The notes: a model not told the origin generated them from the letters alone. A stretch of DNA of 64,000 nucleotides from Candidatus Avispirillum faecium (GCA_904396155.1 CAJFOI010000005.1:1-64000), one strand, 5' to 3'. Shown: positions 52,335-61,281, counted from the first letter of the stretch. Numbers and translations are program-made.

Positions 52335-53468
52335 ATGGGCAGATCTGCAGATGCATATTATGCGGAAAAGTTAGAACGGCTTTTACAGCTGCAGGCGGCC
52401 CAACGGGAAAAGAAGACCCAGTTGCCCCCACCTGGTCCGTCGTCGCGTATACCGGGCAAGGACAAGCCTGCCGGGAGCGCGGACCGGGCATATTATGAAG
52501 CTTTTCGCTCTCGTATGCGTCAAACACCGACCTCTCCTCCGCACACGAAAACACGGTCTGCTTCTGCGGTCGGGCAATCGAAAGAGACGCCGCGACCTCG
52601 GGACAGCCGTCCGGATTCGTTGAAGCGTCCGGCTGTCCAGCGGCGTCGCAAGGATGTCCTTTTGGAGGAAAAAAAGCGCGTAGAGGCGTACAAACGGGCA
52701 GCGCAGGGGAGAAGAAAGCGAAAGGCACGGGAAATCCTCTTGTCGGCAGTCTTGGTCTTTGGGGTATTTATTGTTTTGTGTGTTGTCACCTATCAGCTGT
52801 TATTTGTCATACGAAAGCTGGATGTCACCGGGAGCACGCGGTATACCGCGGAGGAAGTCCTTGCCGCCTCCGGTGTGGATTTGGGAGATCACCTGTATTC
52901 CTTCAGCTCTCGCGTCGCGCAGGAAGTGATCATGCTCCACTGTCCCTATGTGGCGTCGGTAGATGTGCAGCGTACGCCTCCGGGGACGATCGCTTTTTCC
53001 GTAGAGGAAGAGGCGGCGGTATATTACGCGGATTTTTATGGAGAACTGTGGGAGCTTTCCCCTTCGCTGCGGGTGTTGGATCCCATATCGGAGACAGATG
53101 CAAAAGAGCGGGGGCTCATGAAGCTGAAATTGCCGGGCATTCAGGAAGCGATTTCCGGCAAAAAGCTTGTTTTTTTCGATGGAAACAGTGAGGAATACGT
53201 CGAAACCGTATTAGACGCGCTTGGAGACTCGGAGCTTGCGGGACGTGTTGCAATGGTGGATTTGCGCAGCCCATATAATATTTCCATGTCCTGTGACGGG
53301 AAGTACAAGCTCCTCTTTGGAAACACGGACGCGGTGGAGACGAAACTTCGTCTTGCTGCCGCCGTTTTGGAGGATACTTTATTTGAAAGTGACAACAAGG
53401 CGAGCGTGGATCTGACGGATCTGAGCGCGACCAGTGTGATCATCGACAATCAACTGGATTTGGAATAA
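52335..53468 (+). CDS. Cell-division protein FtsQ/DivIB
   Basis: This 377-residue protein has a long basic cytoplasmic N-terminus (about 135 residues, rich in Arg, Lys and Pro) and one membrane helix near 136-158. An extracytoplasmic POTRA domain follows (VIRKLDVTGSTRYTAEEVLAASGV), then the FtsQ beta domain (VDVQRTPPGTIAFSVEEEAAVYY). It links early and late divisome proteins. GAAAGGGGG lies upstream of the ATG. The long tail is about twice that of B. subtilis DivIB's. Confidence 0.88.
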   Translation: MGRSADAYYAEKLERLLQLQAAQREKKTQLPPPGPSSRIPGKDKPAGSADRAYYEAFRSRMRQTPTSPPHTKTRSASAVGQSKETPRPRDSRPDSLKRPAVQRRRKDVLLEEKKRVEAYKRAAQGRRKRKAREILLSAVLVFGVFIVLCVVTYQLLFVIRKLDVTGSTRYTAEEVLAASGVDLGDHLYSFSSRVAQEVIMLHCPYVASVDVQRTPPGTIAFSVEEEAAVYYADFYGELWELSPSLRVLDPISETDAKERGLMKLKLPGIQEAISGKKLVFFDGNSEEYVETVLDALGDSELAGRVAMVDLRSPYNISMSCDGKYKLLFGNTDAVETKLRLAAAVLEDTLFESDNKASVDLTDLSATSVIIDNQLDLE

Positions 53469-53606
53469 AGATTTTTCGTATATACAAATGCAGAAAATGC
53501 TTTATTCTACATTTGCATAAAATGGGGAAAATATGGGATATTTCCTTATGAATCTTAATTTTTTGCAAAAAAATAACGTAAATTTGAAAAAATATCGCAA
53601 AACATC

Positions 53607-53635
53607 TTGCAAAATTCGCCAAGGCAGTATATTAT
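53607..53635 (+). promoter_or_regulatory. Promoter of ftsZ
   Basis: TTGCAA (53607-53612), a 17-bp spacer and TATTAT (53630-53635), in an AT-rich 254-bp gap between ftsQ and ftsZ. An imperfect inverted repeat (CAAATGCAGAA 53485-53495 with TTCTACATTTG 53505-53515, one mismatch) lies just after ftsQ but has no T-run. Confidence 0.75.
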
Positions 53636-53722
53636 AGTGATATATGTAGGTTCGTCTGTGCGAATTTGTACATAATTCATGGGCGAGAAGTGTTCCAATT
53701 TATTATGGAGGATAGAAAAGAG

Positions 53723-54895
53723 ATGCCTTTTGAACTGGACGAAGAATTTGAAAGCGGCGTAAATATAAAGGTTGTAGGCGTAGGCGGCGGCGGAAATAAC
53801 GCTGTCAACAGAATGATCACCACCAATGTACGGGGGGTAGATTTTATCGCCATCAATACGGACAAGCAGGCGTTGCAGCAGTCTACCGCGACACACAAAA
53901 TCCCCATTGGGGAGAAAATCACGAAAGGCCACGGTGCCGGCTCCAATCCGGAAGTGGGCGCAAAGGCTGCGGAGGAAAGTATCGAGGAGATTAAGACTGC
54001 CATCAGCGGTGCCGATATGGTGTTTATCACCACAGGTATGGGCGGCGGGACCGGAACAGGCGCTGCTCCCATTGTCGCACGAATTGCAAAGGAAATGGGC
54101 ATGCTCACCATTGGAATCGTAACAAAGCCCTTTGCCTTTGAGGGCAAGAAGAGAAAGACCCAAGCGGATGCGGGAATTGCGGAGCTGAGCAAATATGTGG
54201 ATTCTCTGGTGATTATTCCCAATGAGCGGCTCAAGCAGGTGTCGGACAAGCCGATCACCATGATCAATGCATTTGAAATTGCCGATGATGTGCTCAGCCA
54301 TGGCGTGCAGAGTATTTCCGAACTGATCAACGTGCCCGGGTACATCAACCTGGATTTCGCAGATGTGACATCTGTCATGCAGGATGCCGGCTTTGCCCAT
54401 ATGGGTGTAGGTACAGCTTCCGGTAAGGAAAAAGCGGAGCTGGCCGCGAAGGCGGCGATTTCCAGTCCTCTGCTGGAGACGTCCATCAGCGGAGCCCGAG
54501 GGATTTTGGGCAATATCACTGCTTCTCCCGACATCAGTATGGAGGAGATCGACACTGCCTGCACCATGATCGCAGACGAAGCGCATGAGGATGCGACGGT
54601 CATCTGGGGTGTTGCCTTTGATCCGAACATGGAAGACTCTATGAAGATCACCATCATTGCAACGGGCTTTGAAAATGAAAACGAAGCGGAATCTGCAAAA
54701 AACCTCAATGAAAAAGCAAAAGCAGATGCGCCTGCTTCTTCTCGTGTGGAAAAGAAAGAGGCGGTGGAAGAGACAAAGCCTTCTTCGGATGACGATGAAG
54801 ATATTTCCGACGACGAGCTGGACGAGCTTCTTGGAATGCTGAAAAATAAAGAGCGCAAATCGGAAGCGCCCACCGGACTGAAGCGGTATTTCTAA
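53723..54895 (+). CDS. ftsZ: Cell-division GTPase FtsZ
   Basis: This 390-residue tubulin homologue forms the Z-ring. The nucleotide-binding start is [14 protein letters not shown] near residue 17, the tubulin signature is [12 protein letters not shown] near 110, and the T7 catalytic loop is [11 protein letters not shown] near 210. The ATG at 53723 is preferred because GGAGGA lies 10 nt upstream; an ATG at 53705 overlaps that SD. After an acidic linker the C-terminus ends [13 protein letters not shown] and PTGLKRYF, which does not match the usual conserved tail (D-I-P-x-F-L). Confidence 0.96.
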   Translation: MPFELDEEFESGVNIKVVGVGGGGNNAVNRMITTNVRGVDFIAINTDKQALQQSTATHKIPIGEKITKGHGAGSNPEVGAKAAEESIEEIKTAISGADMVFITTGMGGGTGTGAAPIVARIAKEMGMLTIGIVTKPFAFEGKKRKTQADAGIAELSKYVDSLVIIPNERLKQVSDKPITMINAFEIADDVLSHGVQSISELINVPGYINLDFADVTSVMQDAGFAHMGVGTASGKEKAELAAKAAISSPLLETSISGARGILGNITASPDISMEEIDTACTMIADEAHEDATVIWGVAFDPNMEDSMKITIIATGFENENEAESAKNLNEKAKADAPASSRVEKKEAVEETKPSSDDDEDISDDELDELLGMLKNKERKSEAPTGLKRYF

Positions 54896-54907
54896 GTAAT
54901 ATAATTG

Positions 54908-54940
54908 AAAAGCCTCCCTTTTTATAAGGGAGGCTTTTAG
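54908..54940 (+). terminator. Intrinsic terminator after ftsZ
   Basis: A 13-bp stem (54908-54920 with 54926-54938) with loop TTTAT. The 3' arm ends in TTTT. It ends the dcw cluster. Confidence 0.9.
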
Positions 54941-54997
54941 GTTTTGTAGCCCCCTGGTGAGGACTTGTAAAGCACCTCCGGGAGGAGGACAACGCAT

Positions 54998-55545
54998 TAA
55001 ATAAAAAAGTCCCCCATGTGAGCGTCTCCTACGGAGCCGCAAGGGGGCTCCCGCGTTAGCGGGTGGGGGATTGTGCCTATAACAACCTCTGTCGCAACAA
55101 GTTGCGCCACCACCCCGGGACTTGCTACGCAAGTCCTCCACAGGGGAGGCTTTAAGCGAAAGAGGGCCCCTTATACAGGGGCTTTAGGTAAAGGGGGCAC
55201 TTACGCGGGGTGGCATAGGAGGTTTAGTCCCCCTTGTGTAAAGGGGGCATGTCGGCGGAGCCGACTGGGGGATTGTTTTCCAACAACTCCTCCGTCGCAA
55301 CAAGTTACGCCACCACCCCAGGGTCTGCTGCGCAGCCCACGCACAGGAGAGGCTTTAGGTAAAGGGGGCACTTACGCGGGGTGGCATAGTAGGTTTAGGC
55401 CCCCTTGTGTAAAGGGGGCATGTCGGCGGAGCCGACTGGGGGATTGTTTTCTAACAACCCCTCCGTTGCAACAAGTTGCGCCACCACCCCAGGGTCTGCT
55501 GCGCAACCCCCGCACAGGGGAGGCTTTAGGTAAAAGAGGATCCGT
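54998..55545. repeat. Array of GC-rich hairpin repeats with two 171-bp tandem units
   Basis: Units start at 55181 and 55352, and a third partial unit starts at 55523. The two full 171-bp units differ at nine positions by my count. Each unit joins an A part (hairpins CCCCCTTgtgtAAAGGGGG and GTCGGCggaGCCGAC, ending TGGGGGATTGT) and a B part (ACAACyCCTCCGT ... CCACCACCCCAGGG ... CACAGGrGAGG). A further A/B pair at 54998-55152 is more diverged. The same A and B blocks form the repeat at 2365-2515. An open frame across the array encodes only repeats and has no ribosome binding site. Confidence 0.82.
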
Positions 55546-55679
55546 TATACAGGGGAATTTAGTCAAAAAGGAAGTCTCTCTATACAGATGGCCTTCATTG
55601 GTTCGTTTCATTTTCCCGTGGTGTTTCATTTGTATTTATTAAGTATTGAAAGAAAAATCCTATGTATTTGGTGGAGAGT

Positions 55680-56324
55680 TTACCTATTCCCCTGTAATTG
55701 TGAAAACCATGTCCAGGGCTCTGTCTGCGGGGGCGGGCAAGTACCGGCAATTTGTTTCCCGGTCATAGGATGCAAAAAGGAGAGGTGATAGCACCATAAG
55801 GCGATGGGACACCGCTGGGTGGAACCGTATTTCCGATCTCCCAAGAGCGGCATGCCTCTGGAAGAAAACTGCACCCGAATCTGGTGGGTGCGCCCGGTGC
55901 CCAGACGGATATCTACGAGGGACAGGTCGTTTTGTTCCTGTATGATTTTGTATTCCAATACCGCTTCCTTTACGCCTTTTCGCTGTGTTTTTACCACAAA
56001 GGATTTGTTGATGTTTCTGTCATGGTATAGCAGATCCTGCATGATACCGCCACTGCCTGTCCCGTGGACGACGGCGTAATATTTTTTTGTCACTTCTCCC
56101 TTTTGAAAGCATGCTGACAGAGCGCCTGCGGCGGCCTTTGTCTTCGCATAGACCATTACGCCGCCGACTGCCGCGTCCAGCCGATGTACGCACAGCACAG
56201 GTGTACAGCGAGATGCAGAAAGCAGCTGTACCATGCTGGGCTGCCCGCCGGGATCCTCCTGGGAAGGAATGCCCGGCTCTTTCACGACAAGGATCAGGTA
56301 TTCGTCTTCAAAAAGGATTTGCAT
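55680..56324 (-). CDS. RluA-family rRNA/tRNA pseudouridine synthase
   Basis: This 214-residue protein is the catalytic domain of the RluA family. Catalytic aspartate motif VHRLDAAVGGVMVYAKT lies near residue 46, KKYYAVVHG near 80, and RLGTGRTHQIRVQFSSRGMPLLGDRKYG near 140. It lacks an N-terminal S4 RNA-binding domain, like the short RluA/TruC type. The ATG at 56324 has GGAG 6 nt upstream. It is transcribed toward the repeat array; the target uridine is unknown. Confidence 0.88.
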   Translation of the reverse strand: MQILFEDEYLILVVKEPGIPSQEDPGGQPSMVQLLSASRCTPVLCVHRLDAAVGGVMVYAKTKAAAGALSACFQKGEVTKKYYAVVHGTGSGGIMQDLLYHDRNINKSFVVKTQRKGVKEAVLEYKIIQEQNDLSLVDIRLGTGRTHQIRVQFSSRGMPLLGDRKYGSTQRCPIALWCYHLSFLHPMTGKQIAGTCPPPQTEPWTWFSQLQGNR

Positions 56325-56355
56325 ATTAACTCCATTTCTTTTCACGTATAATAAA

Positions 56356-56381
56356 ACAGGATGCGCCGGAACGCATCCTGT
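56356..56381 (-). terminator. Second terminator downstream of serA
   Basis: A 10-bp stem (ACAGGATGCG 56356-56365 with its complement 56372-56381) and CCGGAA loop. On the minus strand it is followed by TTTTATT. It lies between serA and the pseudouridine synthase gene. Confidence 0.7.
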
Positions 56382-56397
56382 GGGTGCAAGGAGAACA

Positions 56398-56425
56398 AAG
56401 AAGGGGAATGCATTCCCCTTCTTTT
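56398..56425 (-). terminator. First terminator downstream of serA
   Basis: A 26-bp palindrome (56398-56423) forms a long hairpin two bases after the serA stop on the minus strand. Its T-run (CTTCTTT) is in the distal arm. Confidence 0.7.
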
Positions 56426-56426
56426 C

Positions 56427-57581
56427 TCATTTTATCAGCACCCGAATAACGCCATCAATTGCGGCGATATCTGCTGCATGTTCCGGGGTGACTTTCCCCA
56501 CGCAGTCCAGCAGAGCGCAGGCGTAATCGCCCTTGGAGCGGCTGGTCATATTGTCGATATTGACACCGTCGGACGCCAGCACAGCAGTGATGCTGGTGAG
56601 CATTTCCGGCTGATTTTTATGAAGCACTACCAAACGGTCCAGACCGGACCGGGGCATAGAAATCGCGGGATAGTTCACACTGTTTGTAATGTTTCCGTTT
56701 TCCAGATAATCGATCAGCTCGTGGGCGGCCATCACAGCGCAGTTATCCTCCGACTCTTCGGTGGAAGCGCCCAGGTGGGGAATGGTGATAATGCCGGGCT
56801 GATGGATCAGATCTTCCGTAGGAAAATCTGTCACATATTTTGCTACCTTGCCGGATGCGATGGCGGCTTTGATGTCATCTGCATTGACCAGATCCGCCCG
56901 GGACAGGTTGATGATTTTTACACCGTCCTTCATCATCGCGAGAGTCTCGGCGCAGATCATGTTTTTGGTCTGCGGCGTTGCAGGTACATGAAGGGTGATA
57001 TAGTCGGCAGCTTTATAGATATCCTCGTATGTAGTAGCGTTTTTTACGCCCCTGCTCAGCTTCCAGGCGGCTTTTACCGTCATAAACGGATCGCAGCCCA
57101 GCACATTCATCCCCAGCTCTCTGGCAGCATTTGCTACAAGGCCGCCGATGGCACCCAGGCCGATGACGCCCAGGGTCTTTCCTTTGATCTCACAGCCTGC
57201 AAACTTGCTCTTGCCCTTTTCTACGGATTTTGTCACATCTGTTTCCAGGGTGCCGGTCCAGTTGATACCGTCCACAATATTTCTGGACGCCAGCAGCAGT
57301 GCTGCAATGGCAAGTTCCTTTACCCCATTTGCATTGGCGCCCGGTGTGTTGAATACTACAATGCCTTTGTCGGCACAGGCATCTACCGGGATATTGTTTA
57401 CCCCTGCGCCTGCCCGGGCGATGGCTTCCAGTTCGCTGCCGAACTCCATGTCGTGCATAGCGGCGCTGCGGACCATGATCGCGTTGGGCGCGGCCACATC
57501 CTCTCCCACGGTATATGCGGCGGGATCAAATTCCTCTGTGCCGCAGGCGGCGATTTTATTCAGTAGTTTGATATTTTTCAT
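56427..57581 (-). CDS. serA: D-3-phosphoglycerate dehydrogenase
   Basis: This 384-residue NAD-dependent enzyme catalyses the first step of serine synthesis. The NAD-binding motif GVIGLGAIGG lies near residue 140, the substrate-binding arginine in NLSRADLV near 225, the catalytic His in PHLGASTEE near 275, and a C-terminal ACT domain near 315-384 (LVVLHKNQPEML), likely for serine feedback. The ATG at 57581 has AAAGG upstream. It follows serC by 42 nt and shares its promoter. The length matches the short clostridial type without the extra ASB domain. Confidence 0.94.
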   Translation of the reverse strand: MKNIKLLNKIAACGTEEFDPAAYTVGEDVAAPNAIMVRSAAMHDMEFGSELEAIARAGAGVNNIPVDACADKGIVVFNTPGANANGVKELAIAALLLASRNIVDGINWTGTLETDVTKSVEKGKSKFAGCEIKGKTLGVIGLGAIGGLVANAARELGMNVLGCDPFMTVKAAWKLSRGVKNATTYEDIYKAADYITLHVPATPQTKNMICAETLAMMKDGVKIINLSRADLVNADDIKAAIASGKVAKYVTDFPTEDLIHQPGIITIPHLGASTEESEDNCAVMAAHELIDYLENGNITNSVNYPAISMPRSGLDRLVVLHKNQPEMLTSITAVLASDGVNIDNMTSRSKGDYACALLDCVGKVTPEHAADIAAIDGVIRVLIK

Positions 57582-57623
57582 TTTTTCAAAATGCCTTTCT
57601 TTTCTGTAAGTATGAAACAAAGC

Positions 57624-58709
57624 TCACTGTTTGGGATTCTCTGCGGCGAATTTTTTCATAAAGGCGATCAGTGCTTCCACACCTTCCAAAGGCATCGCGT
57701 TGTAGATGGATGCGCGCATGCCGCCTACGGAGCGGTGGCCTTTCAAATTTTTCAGCCCTGCGGTACCTGCCTCTGCAGCAAATTTTTTATCCAGGTCTGC
57801 GTTTCCGGTGACGAAAGTGACGTTCATCATGGAGCGGTGTGCCGGATCTACCGGAGCAATATAGTAGTTCTGGCTGTCCAGATAATCATACAGCAGAGCA
57901 GCTTTCTTTTCATTGCGCTTTTTCATTTCTGTAAGGCCGCCGATAGACTGCACCCACTCGCAGACCAGCTTCAGCATATAGATAGAGTAGCAGGGAGGAG
58001 TATTGTACATGGAATCGTTGTCCGCCATCAGCTTCCAGTCCAGCATGGCAGGGGTGTCCGGCCGTGCATTGCCCAGGAGATCCTCACGCACGATCACCAC
58101 AGTGACACCGGCAGGGGCCATGTTCTTTTGGGCGCCTGCATAGATCACGCCAAATTTGGATACATCATAGGGCTCCGACAGAATGCAGGAGGACATGTCT
58201 GCTACCAACGGAATGTTTCCCGTATCGGGAATGGTGTGGTATTTGGTTCCGTAAATGGTATTGTTGAAGCAGATATGGACGTAGTCGGCATCCGGGCGGA
58301 AAGTGTCCCGGGACAGTGCCGGAATTTTGGAGAAGTTATCATCTTTGGAGGATGCAACTGCCTGTGCGTCTCCATACTTTAGTGCCTCCTTATATGCTTT
58401 TGTGGAAAACTGGCCGGAAAGGACATAGTCCGCCTTGCCGGATTTCATCAGATTCAGAGGCACGCAGGCGAACTGGGTAGAAGCACCGCCCTGCATAAAG
58501 AGCACCTTGTAGTTGTCAGGGATCTGCATCAGGGAACGCAGGCTGGCCTGTGCGCCGGCGATGATTTCTTCAAAGGCGGGGGAACGGTGGCTCATTTCCA
58601 TCACCGACATGCCGCTGTCCTTGTAGCACACAAGCTCTGCCGCGGCAGTTTCAAGAACGGGCAGGGGAAGCATGGAGGGACCGGCCGAGAAGTTAAACAC
58701 TCTGTTCAT
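57624..58709 (-). CDS. serC: Phosphoserine aminotransferase
   Basis: This 361-residue class V-fold PLP enzyme transaminates 3-phosphohydroxypyruvate, the step after SerA. The N-terminus is FNFSAGPSMLP, the PLP lysine lies in YAGAQKNMAPAG near residue 198, and the C-terminus has the conserved GHRSVGGMRASIYNAMP. AAAGGA precedes the ATG on the minus strand. A consensus promoter lies just upstream. serB is not visible here. Confidence 0.97.
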   Translation of the reverse strand: MNRVFNFSAGPSMLPLPVLETAAAELVCYKDSGMSVMEMSHRSPAFEEIIAGAQASLRSLMQIPDNYKVLFMQGGASTQFACVPLNLMKSGKADYVLSGQFSTKAYKEALKYGDAQAVASSKDDNFSKIPALSRDTFRPDADYVHICFNNTIYGTKYHTIPDTGNIPLVADMSSCILSEPYDVSKFGVIYAGAQKNMAPAGVTVVIVREDLLGNARPDTPAMLDWKLMADNDSMYNTPPCYSIYMLKLVCEWVQSIGGLTEMKKRNEKKAALLYDYLDSQNYYIAPVDPAHRSMMNVTFVTGNADLDKKFAAEAGTAGLKNLKGHRSVGGMRASIYNAMPLEGVEALIAFMKKFAAENPKQ

Positions 58710-58761
58710 AATTCAAGTCCTTTCCTGGTTAAGCCAGTTGGCAAATATATTGTTACTGAAT

Positions 58762-58790
58762 ATTATAAACCAAACCCAAAATTTAGTCAA
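58762..58790 (-). promoter_or_regulatory. Promoter of serC-serA
   Basis: On the minus strand, TTGACT (58790-58785), a 17-bp spacer and TATAAT (58767-58762). It is divergent from the promoter at 58858-58886, with about 67 bp between the two -35 boxes. Confidence 0.88.
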
Positions 58791-58857
58791 TAGAGATCTT
58801 GCATCTTTGCAAATTGTGTGAAAATGGGTTGCAGGCTTGTATTTTTTGGCAAAAACC

Positions 58858-58886
58858 TTGACAGGTACATTGCAGAAAGGTATAAT
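58858..58886 (+). promoter_or_regulatory. Consensus promoter of the amino-sugar kinase operon
   Basis: A perfect TTGACA (58858-58863), 17-bp spacer and perfect TATAAT (58881-58886). The transcript would have a leader of about 120 nt with small hairpins (CCGGaaatCCGG and CGGCCgctGGCCG) that match no riboswitch I know. Confidence 0.9.
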
Positions 58887-59012
58887 GTAAAAACTGCTAA
58901 TAAGAAAAGAAGTCAGATTGTTCCGGCAGGTTTTTTCTTTTGCGTGCCCTTGAACCGCCGGAAATCCGGTGCAAATGATATCGGCCGCTGGCCGTGGAAT
59001 AGAGGAGGACTT

Positions 59013-60107
59013 ATGTCGATCAAGTATTTGGAAGAGGCAGGAAATGCCTTTCAGTTTGCCGCAAGGCCGGTGCAATATGAGCGCTGTGACACAGGGCACA
59101 TCAACAACACCTTTTTTGTAGACTGCGGCAAAGGTAATCCCAAATATATTCTGCAGCGCGTCAATACAGAGGTTTTCAAAAAACCTCTGGAGCTTATGTC
59201 CAATATCAAGGGCGTGACGCGCCATGTAGCAAAAAAAGTGCGGGAGGCAGGGGGAAATCCCGACAGAGAAGTGCGCAAGATCATCGAGACGAAGGACGGA
59301 AGCGATTATTACATTGATCCGGACGGACGTTACTGGCGGGCTTATCTGGAAATTGAAGATGTGATTTCCTACGATTTTCCCGATTCCCCGGAGCTCTTCT
59401 TCAAGAGTGCCGTGGCGTTTGGGCGGTTTTTCAAGCAGCTTTCCGATTACCCGGCGGAAACGCTGTATGAGACAATCCCCAATTTCCACAATTCCGTGAG
59501 CAGAATGAACGATTTTAAGCAAGCGGTGGCGGAGGATAAGTTGGGACGTGCCGCGGAAATGCGCAGTGAAATTGCATTTGCGCTGTCCAAGGCGGACAAG
59601 TGCTCCTATATAATTGATCGGATCGCCGACGGAAGAATCAAGTTGTGTGTGACCCACAACGACACAAAGCTGAACAATGTGCTTATGGATGCAAAGACGG
59701 GCGAGGGTGTGTGTATCATCGATCTGGATACGGTGATGCCCGGCTCCCTTCTGTATGATTTCGGCGACGCAATTCGTTTTGGTGCTTCAACCGCGAAGGA
59801 GGACGAGACGGATCTGGAAAAGGTAGAACTGGATCTTGGAATGTTTGAGACCTTTGTGCGGGGCTTTTTGGGCGAGCTGCGAAGCGTTATGACGGAGGAA
59901 GAAGTATTGGGTCTGCCCATGGGCGCATATCTCATGACGCTGGAAGTGGGGATTCGCTTCCTGGGAGACTATTTGAACGGAGACGTTTATTTTCAGATCC
60001 ATTATCCGGAGCACAACCGGGACCGTGCCCGCAATCAGCTGAAGCTGGTGGCGGATATGGAAAAGAAGATGGATCAAATGGATGCGATTGTGAGAAAATA
60101 TCTGTAA
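59013..60107 (+). CDS. N-acetylhexosamine 1-kinase-like phosphotransferase (first copy)
   Basis: This 364-residue APH-fold kinase has the catalytic loop THNDTKLNNVLMD near residue 212 and IDLDTVMPGSLLYDFGDAIR near 237. The N-lobe block GHINNTFFVDCG lies near 27, and NPKYILQRVNTEVF follows. This layout matches NahK/LnpB-type kinases that phosphorylate GlcNAc/GalNAc at C1, and related proteins annotated as mucin-desulfatase-like. The start at 59013 has GAGGAGGA upstream; an earlier start at 58818 lies before the promoter. A close paralogue follows after 30 nt. The substrate is inferred from the family. Confidence 0.85.
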   Translation: MSIKYLEEAGNAFQFAARPVQYERCDTGHINNTFFVDCGKGNPKYILQRVNTEVFKKPLELMSNIKGVTRHVAKKVREAGGNPDREVRKIIETKDGSDYYIDPDGRYWRAYLEIEDVISYDFPDSPELFFKSAVAFGRFFKQLSDYPAETLYETIPNFHNSVSRMNDFKQAVAEDKLGRAAEMRSEIAFALSKADKCSYIIDRIADGRIKLCVTHNDTKLNNVLMDAKTGEGVCIIDLDTVMPGSLLYDFGDAIRFGASTAKEDETDLEKVELDLGMFETFVRGFLGELRSVMTEEEVLGLPMGAYLMTLEVGIRFLGDYLNGDVYFQIHYPEHNRDRARNQLKLVADMEKKMDQMDAIVRKYL

Positions 60108-60137
60108 AGAAATTTAGTGCGCTGCGGGGGAATGTGT

Positions 60138-61259
60138 ATGTCTACCGAATATCTTGCACGTGCGGCACAGGCTTTTTGTTTTGCCGGGCCGCCGGTACAC
60201 TTTACGCCGCTGTCCGCAGGGCATATCAACAACACCTTTTTGGTGGACTGCGGCGAAGGCAGTCCCAAGTATATCCTGCAGCGCGTCAATACAGAGGTTT
60301 TTCCGGATCCCCGGCGGCTGATGTCCAATGTAAAGGGCGTCAGCCTTCATATTGCAGGAAAGGTTATACAGGCTGGAGGAAATCCCCGCAGGATGGCCCG
60401 CACGGTTGTCGAAACAAAGGACAAAGACGATTGCTACATCGATCCGGACGGAGGCTTTTGGCGCGCTTTTCTGGAGATTGAAAACGTATTTTCCAGCGAT
60501 TACTCCAACGATCCGAAGCTGCTTTATGCAAGCGCTGTGGCCTTTGGCCGCTTTCTCGGGCAGCTTTCCGATTACCCGGCGCACCTCTTGTATGAAACCA
60601 TTCCGGATTTCCACAACACTGTGCGCAGGTTTGGGGATTTGCAAAAGGTTCTGGCGAAAGATGCAATGGGCCGGGCTGCGGAAATGCAGGATGCGATTCG
60701 GTTTGTACTGGAAAGAGAACAGGATTGCTCTTATATTATCGACCGGATTGCAGACGGCAGACTCCCGCTCCATGTGACCCACAATGACGCAAAACTCAGC
60801 AATGTCCTTTTGGACAGGGATACAGGGGAGGGCGTATGTGTCATCGATCTGGATACGGTGATGTCCGGCTCCGTTTTGTATGATTTTGGGGAGGCAGTCC
60901 GTTTTGGGGCGTCTTCCGCCCGGGAGGACGAAGCGAATCTGGACAGGGTGGAATTTCGCCTGGACTTGTTCCAGGTCATAGCCCGCGGGTTTATCGGAGA
61001 ACTGAGAGATGCCGTGACGGAGGAGGAGCTGCGCGGGCTGCCCATGGGTGCGTATTTGATGGCGCTGGAGACGGGAATTCGTTTTTTGACCGATTATCTG
61101 GCGGGGGATGTATATTTTCAGATTCGTTACCCGAAGCACAACCGGGACCGTGCCCGCAATCAACTGAAGCTGGCAGGGGAGATGGAGCAAAACCTGAAAT
61201 GTATGCAAGAGATCGTGCAGCGTATATATACAGAATGTAAGAGGGAAAAGTCCCTTTAA
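60138..61259 (+). CDS. N-acetylhexosamine 1-kinase-like phosphotransferase (second copy)
   Basis: This 373-residue paralogue of the preceding gene is collinear over its whole length. It has GHINNTFLVDCG near residue 28, THNDAKLSNVLLD near 217 and IDLDTVMSGSVLYDFGEAVR near 240. The catalytic residues are intact in both copies. A G-rich SD lies 7 nt before the ATG at 60138. The Pro-to-Ser change in TVMSGS and several N-lobe differences suggest that the two copies may act on different sugars, but this cannot be shown here. A sialidase-like gene follows after 22 nt. Confidence 0.85.
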   Translation: MSTEYLARAAQAFCFAGPPVHFTPLSAGHINNTFLVDCGEGSPKYILQRVNTEVFPDPRRLMSNVKGVSLHIAGKVIQAGGNPRRMARTVVETKDKDDCYIDPDGGFWRAFLEIENVFSSDYSNDPKLLYASAVAFGRFLGQLSDYPAHLLYETIPDFHNTVRRFGDLQKVLAKDAMGRAAEMQDAIRFVLEREQDCSYIIDRIADGRLPLHVTHNDAKLSNVLLDRDTGEGVCVIDLDTVMSGSVLYDFGEAVRFGASSAREDEANLDRVEFRLDLFQVIARGFIGELRDAVTEEELRGLPMGAYLMALETGIRFLTDYLAGDVYFQIRYPKHNRDRARNQLKLAGEMEQNLKCMQEIVQRIYTECKREKSL

Positions 61260-61281
61260 TATGTGGCAAGGAGTTTTTTCT

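Noticed and set aside
53485-53515. Inverted repeat after ftsQ as a terminator
   Set aside because: The 11-bp stem has a mismatch and no following T-run, so termination is not supported.
53677-54873. 398-codon antisense open frame opposite ftsZ
   Set aside because: Serine-rich low-complexity translation mirrors ftsZ codons; no independent evidence for a gene.
54998-55545. CRISPR array
   Set aside because: Units are 171 bp, directly abutting and hairpin-rich, with no short repeats separated by unique spacers.
55073-55642. 189-codon open frame across the repeat array
   Set aside because: It encodes only translated hairpin repeats, has no ribosome binding site and ends arbitrarily after the array.
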